Of a DNA stretch of 64,000 bases, positions 36,549-45,055 are shown in pieces; within the stretch, counting starts at the first letter, position 1, and each line of letters begins with the position of its first letter. A program made the position numbers and the translations under genes. Source of the stretch: Jiangella aurantiaca (GTDB taxonomy: Bacteria; Actinomycetota; Actinomycetes; Jiangellales; Jiangellaceae); contig NZ_SMLB01000019.1 in the NCBI RefSeq assembly GCF_004349105.1, positions 36,853 to 100,852 of the forward strand, written 5' to 3'. The notes below the pieces were generated by a model, which did not search any database, was not told the DNA's origin, and saw nothing but the letters and a program-made list of their open reading frames with translations.

Positions 36549-39500
36549 ATGCCCCCGTCCGCGCCCGTGTCCCGATCCCGCCGACGACGACTCGCCGGCT
36601 GGTCCGCCACCGTGCTGGCCGTCGCGCTGACCGCCACCGCCGGCGCGGCCAGCCCCGCGATGTCGGCACCGGCCGCCCCCGTCACCACGCCGGCCGAGAC
36701 CGCCGCCGCCGGCGAGTCCGTCACCCGGGTCACGTTGGTCACCGGCGACGTCGTCGACGTGACCACGGTGGACGGGAAGACGTCGGTCGCGGTCGAGCCG
36801 GTGGACGGGGGCGCGGTCGAGGCGTACGAGCTGGACGGCGACACGTACGTCGTCCCGGCCCGGGTCGCGCCGCTGGTCCGCGCCGGCACCGTCGACGACC
36901 AGCTGTTCAACGTCACCCGCCTCATCGCGGAGGGTTACGCCGACGACGCGGCCGCCGAGCTGCCGGTCATCGTCACCTACGACGGCGCCGCCGCCCGGTC
37001 CGCGTCCGCCGTCGCGAGCCGGGCCGAGAACCTCCCGGCGAGCGACGCCACTCTCCCGCTGCTCAGCATCAACGGCGCCGCTGTCGAGGTCGCCAAGGCC
37101 GACGCCGGCAGCTTCTGGGCCGCCGTCCAGGCCGACCGAACCGTCGAGGGCGTCTGGCTCGACGGCAGCGTCACCGCGGCGCTGGACGTCAGCGTGCCGC
37201 TGGTCGGTGCGCCCGAGGCGTGGGCGAGCGGCCTCGACGGCACCGGCACCACCGTCGCCGTCCTGGACACCGGGATCGACCCGAGCCACCCGGACGTCGC
37301 CGGTCAGATCACCGTTCAACAGGACTTCACTGGTGGGACCGGCCCGATCGACCGGCATGGCCACGGCACCCACGTCGCGGCCACCGTCGCCGGCACCGGC
37401 GCGGGCTCCGGCGGCGCCCGCCGCGGCGTCGCGCCCGGCGCCGACCTGATGATCGGCAAGGTCCTCGACGACGGCGGCAGCGGCCTGGACTCCTGGGTGA
37501 TCGCCGGCATGGAGTGGGCCGCGCGGGGCGGCGCCGACGTCGTCAGCATGAGCCTCGGCGGGTACGCCAGCGACGGCACCGACCCGCTCAGCCAGGCGGT
37601 GAACGAGCTGACCGCGGAGACCGGCGCGTTGTTCGTCATCGCCGGCGGCAACTACGGCCCGGGCGACTACTCGCTGACCAACCCGGGCGCCGCCGACGCC
37701 GCGCTCACCGTCGGCAACGTCACGAAGACCGATGACCTGGCGGCGACGTCCGGCCGCGGGCCGCGGGTCGGCGACCACGCCGTCAAGCCCGACATCACCG
37801 CGCCCGGCACGAACATCGTCGCCGCCCGGGCCGCGGGCACGGCGATGGGAACTCCCGTCGACCAGCTCTACACCAGCGCGTCCGGCACCTCGATGGCCAC
37901 GCCGCACGTCGCCGGCGCCGCCGCGATCGTCCGTCAGCAGCACCCCGACTGGACGCCCGAGCAGGTCAAGGCCGCGCTCGTGTCGACCGCCGTCCCGCGC
38001 GACGGGCTCAACGTCTACCAGCAGGGCGGCGGGCGCCTCGACGTCGCGACCGCCGTCGGCCAGGGTGTCTACGCCGGCCCGGCGCCGCTGAACTTCGGCT
38101 ACCTGCCGTACCCGCAGACCGAGCTGGAGCCGATCGTCCGCACCGTCACGTTCACCAACGTCACGGCGAGCCCCGTCACTCTGGACCTCACCGCGACCGC
38201 CACCAGCGGCGGCGCACCGGCGCCGGCCGGCATGCTCACGCTCGGCGCGCCGACGGTCACCGTCCCCGCGAACGGCACCGCCGCCGTCGACGTCACGCTC
38301 GACCCGTCGCTCGGCGCCGCCGGCCTGTACAGCGGCTTCGTCATCGGGACCGGCCCGAACGGGACGAGCGTCTCGCTGCCGCTCGGGCTGAACAAGGAGC
38401 CGGAGGTCTATGAGCTCACCGTCACCGTCCTGGACCGCGACGGTGCCCCGAACCGCGGCGCGACCCTCCAGGTGGGCAACGTCGACGATTCCTCCAAGCA
38501 CGTCTCGTTCCCGAACCTGGACGCGCGCGGGCAGGCGACCGTGCGCGTCGCACCGGGCACGTACAGCGTGCTGAGCATCATGGCCGAGATCGACGGCGAG
38601 CGGTACACGTACACGTTCGCCGGCGACCCGCAGGTCGAGGTCGGGCCGGGCGGCGCGAGCGTCGTGCTCGACGGCCGCACCGCGGTCCCCATCACGGCCG
38701 ACGTCGGCCGGACCGTCGAGGGTGTCTCGGCGAAGCTGGAGTTCTGGCGGTTCCCGGTTGCCGGCGAGTCGATGCACTACCGGTACCTGCTCGGTGAGCC
38801 GTTCACCGACCTGTACGCGACGCCGACCGAACAGGTCACCGAGGGCGGCTTCCACCTGGTGTCGCAGCTCTCGCTGGCCGAGCCGGACATCGTCGTCGAC
38901 GGCGCCGGGCTGGCCGCCTTCGAGCCGGAGTACTTCGTCTACGCGCCGGAACTGCCGGCCGGCCGGTCCCGGTGGGACGTCGTCGACGCCGGCGCAGGAA
39001 CGCCGGCGGAGCTGGCCGAGGTCGACCTGGACGGGAGGATCGCGCTGGTCGAGGCGACCGGCGGGCAGTGGAGTGAGCAGATCCGGGCGGTCGCGGCGGC
39101 CGGTGCCGAGCTGGCGCTCCTCTACAGCCGGTCCGGCTACCCCTTCGCCGGCGCCGTCGAGCACGGGCTGCCCATCCCGGCAGCCGCGCTGGACCTCAGC
39201 GAGGCCGAGACGCTGCTGGCCCGCGGCGGCGCCGTCACCGTCCACTCGACGCCGGACAGCCCCTTCCTCTACGACCTGCGCTTCGACCAGGACGGCGGTG
39301 TGGGGACGGACCTCTCCTACGTCGTCGACGCCGACGACCTCGCGACCGTCTCGAGCAGCTACCACGCGGACGCGCCTGAACGCACGGTCGCCGACGTGAA
39401 CGCGTCGTTCGCCCCGTGGCAGGACTGGTCGTTCGACTCGTTCCGCTACTTCCGGGCCCCGGCCGAGCGGACGGAGTACGTGACGGCGTCGCCCGGGATG

Positions 39501-40355
39501 CTGTGGCTGAAGCAGCTCGCCGGCTACGAGACGGCCGACGTCGTCCTGGCCCGCCACGCGCGCGACCGGCTGCGGACGCTCTCCGCCGGCGAGGAGCTCG
39601 AGGACAGCTGGTTCGGCGGGCCGTTCGTGCCGTCGCCGCGCCGCGAGGTGCTCGACCAGGATCGCGTGGGCATCCCGTGCCCGGCCTGCCGCGACGCCGA
39701 CGAGCTGTTCTTCTGGATCGAGGACTACGCCGACTCCGGCGACGGCCACTACGGCGTCTGGGACACCCGCTGGGAGAACTCGGCCACGCGGCTGTACCGC
39801 GACGACCAGCTGGTGGTCAGCCGGCGCACGGGACGCGGGGTGCTCGCGGCGGTCGCGGGGGACGCGGAGTACCGGCTGGAGATCGACGCGTGGTCCGACG
39901 CGCCGTGGAGCTGGGGCACGCGGTCGTCGACGGCGTGGACGTTCCGGTCCGCGGCCCCGTCGTCCGGCGTGGGCGACCTGCCGTCGTGGTACCGCTGTAC
40001 GGACGGCGGCCACCGCGACTGCGCGTTCCTGCCGCTGCTGTTCGCGTCGTACGACGTGCCGCTCGATCCGCTCAACCGGGCGCCGGCCGGCCGCACGTTC
40101 CACTTCGGCCTCGCCGTGGGCGGGCCGGTGGGCGCGCCGTCGCCGTCCGTTCGCCGGGTGCGGGTCGAGGTCTCGTACGACGACGGCGCCAGCTGGCGGC
40201 CCGCGGTGGTCCGGCCAGCGGCGGGCGCCGCGGGACGATACACCGTCACCGTCAAGCACCCCGGGGACGCCGACCACGTGTCGCTGCGGATCGACGCCGA
40301 GGGCGATGGGACGCGGCTGGAGCAGAAGGTGATCCGCGCCTACCCGCTGGACTGA
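36549..40355 (+). CDS. Secreted S8 (subtilisin-like) serine peptidase, copy 2
   Basis: A 1,268-residue paralogue of the preceding gene. It has a signal peptide (about 1-40, ending near MSA-PA), a propeptide opening VTLVTGDVVDVT, and a catalytic triad Asp240 (AVLDTGID), His272 (HGTHVA), Ser448 (GTSMATPHVAG) with Asn in AGGNYG. A Fn3-like domain and a large C-terminal region follow; the final part (FRCTDGGHRDCAF-like Cys pair, VEVSYDDGASWRPA) matches the end of copy 1 (VWFSVDDGVSWRPA). ATG is preceded by GAGAGAGGA. Catalytic cores are much more alike than the C-terminal regions, so the pair probably diverged in substrate or localisation. Confidence 0.93.
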   Translation: MPPSAPVSRSRRRRLAGWSATVLAVALTATAGAASPAMSAPAAPVTTPAETAAAGESVTRVTLVTGDVVDVTTVDGKTSVAVEPVDGGAVEAYELDGDTYVVPARVAPLVRAGTVDDQLFNVTRLIAEGYADDAAAELPVIVTYDGAAARSASAVASRAENLPASDATLPLLSINGAAVEVAKADAGSFWAAVQADRTVEGVWLDGSVTAALDVSVPLVGAPEAWASGLDGTGTTVAVLDTGIDPSHPDVAGQITVQQDFTGGTGPIDRHGHGTHVAATVAGTGAGSGGARRGVAPGADLMIGKVLDDGGSGLDSWVIAGMEWAARGGADVVSMSLGGYASDGTDPLSQAVNELTAETGALFVIAGGNYGPGDYSLTNPGAADAALTVGNVTKTDDLAATSGRGPRVGDHAVKPDITAPGTNIVAARAAGTAMGTPVDQLYTSASGTSMATPHVAGAAAIVRQQHPDWTPEQVKAALVSTAVPRDGLNVYQQGGGRLDVATAVGQGVYAGPAPLNFGYLPYPQTELEPIVRTVTFTNVTASPVTLDLTATATSGGAPAPAGMLTLGAPTVTVPANGTAAVDVTLDPSLGAAGLYSGFVIGTGPNGTSVSLPLGLNKEPEVYELTVTVLDRDGAPNRGATLQVGNVDDSSKHVSFPNLDARGQATVRVAPGTYSVLSIMAEIDGERYTYTFAGDPQVEVGPGGASVVLDGRTAVPITADVGRTVEGVSAKLEFWRFPVAGESMHYRYLLGEPFTDLYATPTEQVTEGGFHLVSQLSLAEPDIVVDGAGLAAFEPEYFVYAPELPAGRSRWDVVDAGAGTPAELAEVDLDGRIALVEATGGQWSEQIRAVAAAGAELALLYSRSGYPFAGAVEHGLPIPAAALDLSEAETLLARGGAVTVHSTPDSPFLYDLRFDQDGGVGTDLSYVVDADDLATVSSSYHADAPERTVADVNASFAPWQDWSFDSFRYFRAPAERTEYVTASPGMLWLKQLAGYETADVVLARHARDRLRTLSAGEELEDSWFGGPFVPSPRREVLDQDRVGIPCPACRDADELFFWIEDYADSGDGHYGVWDTRWENSATRLYRDDQLVVSRRTGRGVLAAVAGDAEYRLEIDAWSDAPWSWGTRSSTAWTFRSAAPSSGVGDLPSWYRCTDGGHRDCAFLPLLFASYDVPLDPLNRAPAGRTFHFGLAVGGPVGAPSPSVRRVRVEVSYDDGASWRPAVVRPAAGAAGRYTVTVKHPGDADHVSLRIDAEGDGTRLEQKVIRAYPLD

Positions 40356-40368
40356 CGCCGCTACACAC

Positions 40369-40428
40369 GTTGATCATGGAGAAATCGGGGTTCCTGGCGC
40401 CAGGAACCCCGATTTCTCCTTGATCAAC
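40369..40428. repeat. 60-bp near-perfect palindrome
   Basis: The core is a perfect 21-bp-arm palindrome (40378-40398 with 40399-40419: GGAGAAATCGGGGTTCC.. and its complement) with no loop, flanked by GTTGATCAT and TTGATCAAC. It lies 13 bp after the second subtilase stop and could terminate transcription, but the GTTGATC ends match the 42272 element, suggesting a REP-like family. Confidence 0.7.
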
Positions 40429-40472
40429 TCGGCGGAGGCTGCCCACGACCTAGACGTCGTCAGCCACATCGT

Positions 40473-40487
40473 GATACACCTTGTATC
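40473..40487. promoter_or_regulatory. TetR operator abutting the regulator start codon
   Basis: GATACACCTTGTATC is an inverted repeat (GATACA/TGTATC, 3-bp centre) ending directly before the GTG at 40488. It is the clear candidate site for autoregulation of the TetR-MFS unit. Confidence 0.6.
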
Positions 40488-41063
40488 GTGCGTGAAGCAA
40501 AGGTGTCTCACGACGTACTCGCCGCGGCCAAGCGGCTGGCCGAGCGGCAGGAGCTCGGCGGCGCGTCGATGGCCGACATCGCCAAGGAGGCCGGGATCAC
40601 CCGCGTCACGCTGTACCGGCGCGGCGAGACGCGCGCCGCCATCCTGGTCGCGCTGCGCGACGAGCTGGCCCGCGAGGAGCGCGAGCGGCTGCTTCCCGTC
40701 CTGACCGCCGCGGGCGACGCGCGCACCCGGCTCACCGCGACGTTCGAGGTGCTCTGCGCACTCACCGACGAGCGGGCCGACCTGCTCACCGGGCTCGACG
40801 ACCCGACGCTGAACGCGATCTACCACGACCCTGGCGACGAGTCGCTCACGCGCGCCGAGTTCACCGCGCCCATCGTCCGGCTGTTGCGCGACGGCGCGCT
40901 GGACGGCTCGCTGCGCGAGCTCGCCGATCCCGAGGAGACCGCCACCGTGCTGTACGTCCAGATCTGCGAGACCTACCGGCACCTGCGCCGCGAACACCGC
41001 TGGTCGGCGAAACGCGCGACAGACGCCGTCCTCGACCTGACGCTGCACGGGCTACTGCCATGA
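40488..41063 (+). CDS. TetR/AcrR-family transcriptional repressor
   Basis: The N-terminal HTH (about 8-55) reads VLAAAKRLAERQELGGASMADIAKEAGITRVTLYRRGETRAAIL, a typical TetR DNA-binding domain; the C-terminal helical domain (about 70-190) is the ligand/dimer part. The GTG start is adjacent to a palindromic operator, with little room for a Shine-Dalgarno, so the mRNA may be leaderless. The stop overlaps the ATG of the MFS gene by 4 bp (ATGA). It most likely represses that exporter until a drug-like ligand binds. Confidence 0.92.
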   Translation: MREAKVSHDVLAAAKRLAERQELGGASMADIAKEAGITRVTLYRRGETRAAILVALRDELAREERERLLPVLTAAGDARTRLTATFEVLCALTDERADLLTGLDDPTLNAIYHDPGDESLTRAEFTAPIVRLLRDGALDGSLRELADPEETATVLYVQICETYRHLRREHRWSAKRATDAVLDLTLHGLLP

Positions 41064-42241
41064 GCCCCGTGGCGACCGTACTCGAGCGAGTGATCCCCGG
41101 CGAGGACGTCGACCGCGGCCGGGTGGCCCGGCTGACCATCGCGCACGCCGGCGCTGACCTGTTCCAGGCCGCCGTGCCCGCGCTCATCCCGTTCTTCGTC
41201 GCCGAACGCGGCATGACCTACGCCGACGCCGGCCTGCTCGTGCTGGCCGGCAGTCTCGCGTCGTCGGTCATGCAGCCGCTGGCGGGCGTGGTCGGCGACC
41301 GCGTCCGGGCCGCCTGGCTGCAGCCGCTCGGGCTGGCGCTGGCCGGTGGCGGGCTACTGGCGGCGACCATGCTCGACTCGTTCGCCGCCATCGCCGCCGC
41401 GCTGCTGCTCGGCGGCCTCGGCGTCGCGATCTTCCACCCGGAGGCCTTCCGCGCGACCCGGGCCGCGGCCGCCGCCAGCCCGGGCGCCGCGCTGGGCGTC
41501 TTCGCGCTCGGCGGCAACATCGGCTTCGCGTTGGGTCCTTCTCTGGTGGTGCCGCTCGGCGCGGCGTACGGCATCGAGGCGGCCGGCGCGGTCGCTGTCA
41601 TCCCGCTGGCCGGCGCGTTGTTGCTCGGCCGCGGGATCGACTCGGGCCTCGCCGAGCCCGTGCCGGACGAGCCCGGCGCGGTGCCGGTGCCGAGCGACTG
41701 GCGCACGTTCGGCTTCGCGACCCTCGGCGCGACGGCGGCCGCCGGCGTGCTGTTCGGGCTGATGGCGTTCGCGCCGGTCTGGTTCGACGAGACGCTCGGC
41801 GCCGGCGTCGGCCTGGGTAGTGCGGCGGTCACCGGCATGCTGCTGGCCGGCGCGGTGGGGACGTACGCGGCCGGCGCGCTCGGCGACCGCCACGGACGGC
41901 GGCCGGTCGTGCTGGTGTCGGTGCTCGCGCTGGTCCCCTTGTCGGCCGTGCTTCCGCTGGCCGGGCCGCTGCTGGCGGTGGCGCTGCTGATCGTGATCGG
42001 GCTGGTGCTGGAGGGCATCTTCTACCCGCTGGTCATCGTCGCCCAGGACGGCCTGCCGCGGCACGCCGGGCTGGCCGCCGGCATGGCGCTCGGCCTCAGC
42101 GTCGGCATCGCGGCCGCGACCACCAGCCTGCTCGGCGTCCTCGTCGACGCGAACGGCCCGGTCGCCGCCCTCTGGGGCTGCGCCGTCATGGCGGTGGTCG
42201 CGCTCGGCGCCGGCGCTCTCGCCGTCCGCCGTCCGCACTGA
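41060..42241 (+). CDS. MFS transporter, fosmidomycin-resistance (Fsr)-like
   Basis: The 393-residue protein has about 12 membrane segments. IAHAGADLFQAAVPALIPFF and GGLGVAIFHPEAFRATR are characteristic of Fsr-type MFS carriers; the GDRHGRRPVVL loop is the MFS motif A in the second half. It should export a small molecule across the membrane by proton antiport. It overlaps the TetR gene by 4 bp and is probably repressed by it. The substrate cannot be inferred with confidence. Confidence 0.88.
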   Translation: MSPVATVLERVIPGEDVDRGRVARLTIAHAGADLFQAAVPALIPFFVAERGMTYADAGLLVLAGSLASSVMQPLAGVVGDRVRAAWLQPLGLALAGGGLLAATMLDSFAAIAAALLLGGLGVAIFHPEAFRATRAAAAASPGAALGVFALGGNIGFALGPSLVVPLGAAYGIEAAGAVAVIPLAGALLLGRGIDSGLAEPVPDEPGAVPVPSDWRTFGFATLGATAAAGVLFGLMAFAPVWFDETLGAGVGLGSAAVTGMLLAGAVGTYAAGALGDRHGRRPVVLVSVLALVPLSAVLPLAGPLLAVALLIVIGLVLEGIFYPLVIVAQDGLPRHAGLAAGMALGLSVGIAAATTSLLGVLVDANGPVAALWGCAVMAVVALGAGALAVRRPH

Positions 42242-42271
42242 CGCCGCGGACGGGCCAGCCGGCGGACGAGA

Positions 42272-42347
42272 ATGTTGATCTTGGAGTTGTTCGGCCATCT
42301 ATCGGACATTTCACCCCACGATTGCCGAACAACTCCAAGATCAACAT
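42272..42347. repeat. Long inverted repeat between convergent genes
   Basis: ATGTTGATCTTGGAGTTGTT.. (42272-42295) pairs perfectly over 24 bp with 42324-42347 around a 28-nt loop. It sits between the convergent Fsr-like gene and the lipoprotein hydrolase gene, and its right arm contains that gene's stop codon and last codons. GTTGATC-TTGGAG resembles the 40369 element. It could act as a bidirectional terminator. Confidence 0.75.
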
Positions 42348-43108
42348 GGGGACGCGGGGGCCGCCGCGACGCCGTCGACGAAGTCGAGCATCGCGGTCTG
42401 GAGCTGCTCGGCCGGGGCGCCACCATCGGCAAGGATGTCGGTGCCATGCCGGGGAGTGGGCAGGACGAGCAGCTCGCTCCCCGGCAGCCACGCGTGCAGC
42501 TGCTGGGTGTCCTCGGTGGCGCCGTAGCTGTCGCCGTCGCCGGTGATCAGCAGCACCGGGCAGCTCAGCCCCGTGACCGCGGCCTGGTCGAAGTCCATGC
42601 CCTCCGAGTGCAGGCCGCCGGCGACCCACACGACAGCGTCCGTTGGCGGCGACGGCTGCAGCGCGACGCGCAGCGACGCCATGGCGCCGAGACTCGCGCC
42701 GGCGACGACCACGCGCTCGGCGCCGTGGTCGCGGAGGTACTCGACGGCGCCGACGACGTCCTGCCAGATCTGGAACCGCGGCCGGAGCCGCTGGTACGTC
42801 AGCACCTGGTGGCCGCGCTCGGCGAGCGCCTCCGCGGTCGCCGTCCAGTCGTCCTGGCTGTCGCCGTCGCGGCCCATGTGCGACAGCACGACGGCGACCG
42901 GCGCATCGTCGGGACCGAACAGCCGGCCCTGCCGCGGCTGGCCGTCGCCGCCGGTGAACTCGATCTCCTGGTACGGCCCGGCGGGCGTGGTCGCCGACGG
43001 CGCCGCGGACGGCGAGCTGCCACGGTCGTCGGAGCCGTCGCCGGAGCAGCCGGTCAGGCAGAGCGCGAGCAGCAGGGCGAGGGCGGCGGGACGCGGCATG
43101 GGTGGCAT
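42341..43108 (-). CDS. Lipoprotein alpha/beta hydrolase
   Basis: The 255-residue protein starts with a lipoprotein signal (RPAALALLLALCLTGC, lipobox LTGC with Cys at about 21), so it should be anchored outside the membrane. The alpha/beta-hydrolase fold shows the nucleophile elbow GASLGA, an acid in ITGDGD and a catalytic His in PRHGTDIL. It is the last gene of a tight minus-strand run, 6 bp after the PHP gene. The final residues (PC-stop) come from the right arm of the 42272 hairpin. ATG at 43099 is an alternative start. The substrate is unknown. Confidence 0.85.
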   Translation of the reverse strand: MPPMPRPAALALLLALCLTGCSGDGSDDRGSSPSAAPSATTPAGPYQEIEFTGGDGQPRQGRLFGPDDAPVAVVLSHMGRDGDSQDDWTATAEALAERGHQVLTYQRLRPRFQIWQDVVGAVEYLRDHGAERVVVAGASLGAMASLRVALQPSPPTDAVVWVAGGLHSEGMDFDQAAVTGLSCPVLLITGDGDSYGATEDTQQLHAWLPGSELLVLPTPRHGTDILADGGAPAEQLQTAMLDFVDGVAAAPASPC

Positions 43109-43114
43109 GCTGGC

Positions 43115-44146
43115 CTAGGAGCCGCGGCGCGTCCAGGCCAGCAGGTCGTCGACCGGCCAGGTGTTGACGATCTTCTGCACCGGCACCCCGCAGGCGGCCG
43201 CCCGCTCGCACCCGTACGGCTGCCAGTCCAGCTGGCCGGGCGCGTGCGCGTCGGTGTCGAGCGCGAACGAGCAGCCGGCCTCGACCGCCAGTCGCAGCAG
43301 CCGCTTGGGCGGGTCGAGCCGCTCCGGCCGCGAGTTGATCTCGACGGCGACACCGAACCGCTCGCACGCGGCGAAGACGATCTCCGGGTCGAACGTCGAC
43401 TCGGGCCGGGTGCCGCGGCCGCCGGTGATCAGCCGGCCGGTGCAGTGCCCGAGCACGTCGACGTGCGGGTTGGCGATGGCGGTGACCATGCGCTCGGTCA
43501 TCTCGTCCGACGCCATCCGCAGCTTCGAGTGCACGCTCGCCACGACGACGTCGAGGCGGCCGAGCAGCTCGTCGGACTGGTCGAGCGAGCCGTCCTCGTT
43601 GATGTCGACCTCGATGCCGGTGAGGATCCGGATGCCGGGGTCCTTCTCGTTGAGCTCGGCCACGATGTCGAGCTGCTGGCGCAACCGCTCCGGCGACAGC
43701 CCGTTGGCGACGGTGAGCCGCGGCGAGTGGTCGGTCAGCGCGATGTACTCGTGACCGAGCTCGGCGGCGGCCTGGACCATCTCGGGGATCGGGCTGCCGC
43801 CGTCGGACCAGTCGGAGTGCATGTGCAGGTCGCCACGGAGGGCGGCCCGGATCTCCGCGCCGCCCTCGGCGACCGGCCGGCCGCCCGTCGCCTCGAGCCG
43901 GCGCAGGTACACCGGGACCTCGCCGGCCAGCGCCTCGGTGATGACGGTGGCGGTCACCTTGCCGATGCCGGGCAGCTCGGTCAGCGTGCCGGCCTCGACC
44001 CGGTCGGCCAGCTCGGCGATGCCGATGGAGTCGACGGTCTTCGCGGCCGTGCGGAAGGCCCGTACCCGGTACGTGGGTTCGCGGGCGCGCTCCAGCAGGA
44101 ACGCGATGCGCCGCATCAGGTCGCCAGGCGTGGGATCGGCTGTCAC
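43115..44146 (-). CDS. PHP-domain phosphoesterase with HhH N-terminus (PolX-type C-terminal homologue)
   Basis: Residues 10-75 resemble the helix-hairpin-helix start of family X DNA polymerases (YRVRAFRTAAKTV, ELPGIGKVTATVI). Residues 105-330 are a PHP metal-dependent phosphoesterase with DLHMHSDWSDG, ALTDHSPR, GIEVDI, ASVHS, VLGHCTGR and DTDAHAP ligand motifs. The polymerase palm is absent. At 343 residues it is a stand-alone HhH-PHP protein, suggesting a 3' phosphatase or exonuclease role in repair. The GTG start overlaps the stop of the arginase-like gene by 4 bp (GTGA), implying coupling. Confidence 0.88.
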   Translation of the reverse strand: MTADPTPGDLMRRIAFLLERAREPTYRVRAFRTAAKTVDSIGIAELADRVEAGTLTELPGIGKVTATVITEALAGEVPVYLRRLEATGGRPVAEGGAEIRAALRGDLHMHSDWSDGGSPIPEMVQAAAELGHEYIALTDHSPRLTVANGLSPERLRQQLDIVAELNEKDPGIRILTGIEVDINEDGSLDQSDELLGRLDVVVASVHSKLRMASDEMTERMVTAIANPHVDVLGHCTGRLITGGRGTRPESTFDPEIVFAACERFGVAVEINSRPERLDPPKRLLRLAVEAGCSFALDTDAHAPGQLDWQPYGCERAAACGVPVQKIVNTWPVDDLLAWTRRGS

Positions 44147-45051
44147 GGACCCAGTGTCTCCTGAGCCAGCGCCGTGGCGACCGCTTCGGCGAGCCGGCGG
44201 GCGGTGGAGCCGTCAGGCTCGCCGTGGTCGGGGTTGAACTCCGTGAGCACGAGGCCGGCGAAGCCGGGGTGCTGGGTCAGCACCGTCACCGCGCGCATGA
44301 CCTGGTCGAGCGTGAGCCCGCGATACTGCGGCACGTCGGCGGCCGGGAGGTCGAGGAAGTTCACGACGTCGACGTCGAGGTGGACGACGAACCGTTCGGT
44401 GACGGAGGTGAGGGCGGACAGCGCCAGCTCGGCCGCGGCGGCCGGGTCGGGCGCGACGGACGACGCGGGGAAGCGCCAGCTGGGCACGCGGCCGTGGACG
44501 TCCTCCTCGTCGTCGGCGTAGCCGAAGAAGCAGACGTGGTCGGCGGTGATCAGCGGGCGGCGCGGCCCGAAGCCGCTCAGGGCGGGCGCGGTGCCGGGCA
44601 GGTCGAGCAGGTGCGCGACGCCCATGCCGTCGGCGATCGGTTCGTGCGGGTGGTCGGCCGGCGTCATGAGGTCCTGCCCGCCGTCGACGTACATGAGGCC
44701 GACGTCCTGGCCTGCGGCGGCGAACGCGCTGACCACGGCGATGGTCAGGGTGCACTCGCCGCCGACGACGAACGGGGTCTCGCCGGCGGCCAGGATGCCG
44801 GCGACGGCGTCGCGGGTGTCGCCGAGCACGTCGAGCACGGCGTCGAGGTTGTTCGGCCCTCCGTCGAGCGTGCCGCTGGGCGACGCCGCCCAGCGCCGCA
44901 CCGGACGGTCACCGTGCTCGGCGACGTCGCGGCCGGCCCGCCGCAGCAGCTCGACCAGGCCGGCGGCCCGGAGCACGGCCGGCGCCCGCTCCTGGCCGGG
45001 CCAGTGCGCGGCCGCGCTGGACGGCACGCCGAGCAAGCCGAGCGTCGTCAT
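44143..45051 (-). CDS. Arginase/agmatinase-fold protein with altered metal site
   Basis: The 302-residue protein has the ureohydrolase fold: GGECTLT where arginases have GGDHS, YVDGGQD in place of DAHxD, and HLDVDVVN for DxDxxDP. The first His ligand and the DAHxD His are replaced, so the two-metal centre is probably incomplete or altered. It may hydrolyse an unusual substrate, bind one metal or be non-catalytic. It lies 4 bp downstream of the PCD-VOC gene and overlaps the PHP gene by 4 bp. ATG at 45051 is the only sensible start. Confidence 0.82.
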   Translation of the reverse strand: MTTLGLLGVPSSAAAHWPGQERAPAVLRAAGLVELLRRAGRDVAEHGDRPVRRWAASPSGTLDGGPNNLDAVLDVLGDTRDAVAGILAAGETPFVVGGECTLTIAVVSAFAAAGQDVGLMYVDGGQDLMTPADHPHEPIADGMGVAHLLDLPGTAPALSGFGPRRPLITADHVCFFGYADDEEDVHGRVPSWRFPASSVAPDPAAAAELALSALTSVTERFVVHLDVDVVNFLDLPAADVPQYRGLTLDQVMRAVTVLTQHPGFAGLVLTEFNPDHGEPDGSTARRLAEAVATALAQETLGP

Positions 45052-45055
45052 GGCG

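Noticed and set aside
35706..40277. A 1,523-codon minus-strand open frame opposite the second subtilase, and another at 32148-35348
   Set aside because: Both are shadows of the subtilase genes, which have signal peptides, intact catalytic triads and good Shine-Dalgarno sequences; the antisense products are compositionally biased and domain-free.
40369..40428. The 60-bp palindrome as a transposon end or origin
   Set aside because: No transposase, target duplication or iteron set is near; a terminator or REP-like repeat explains it better.
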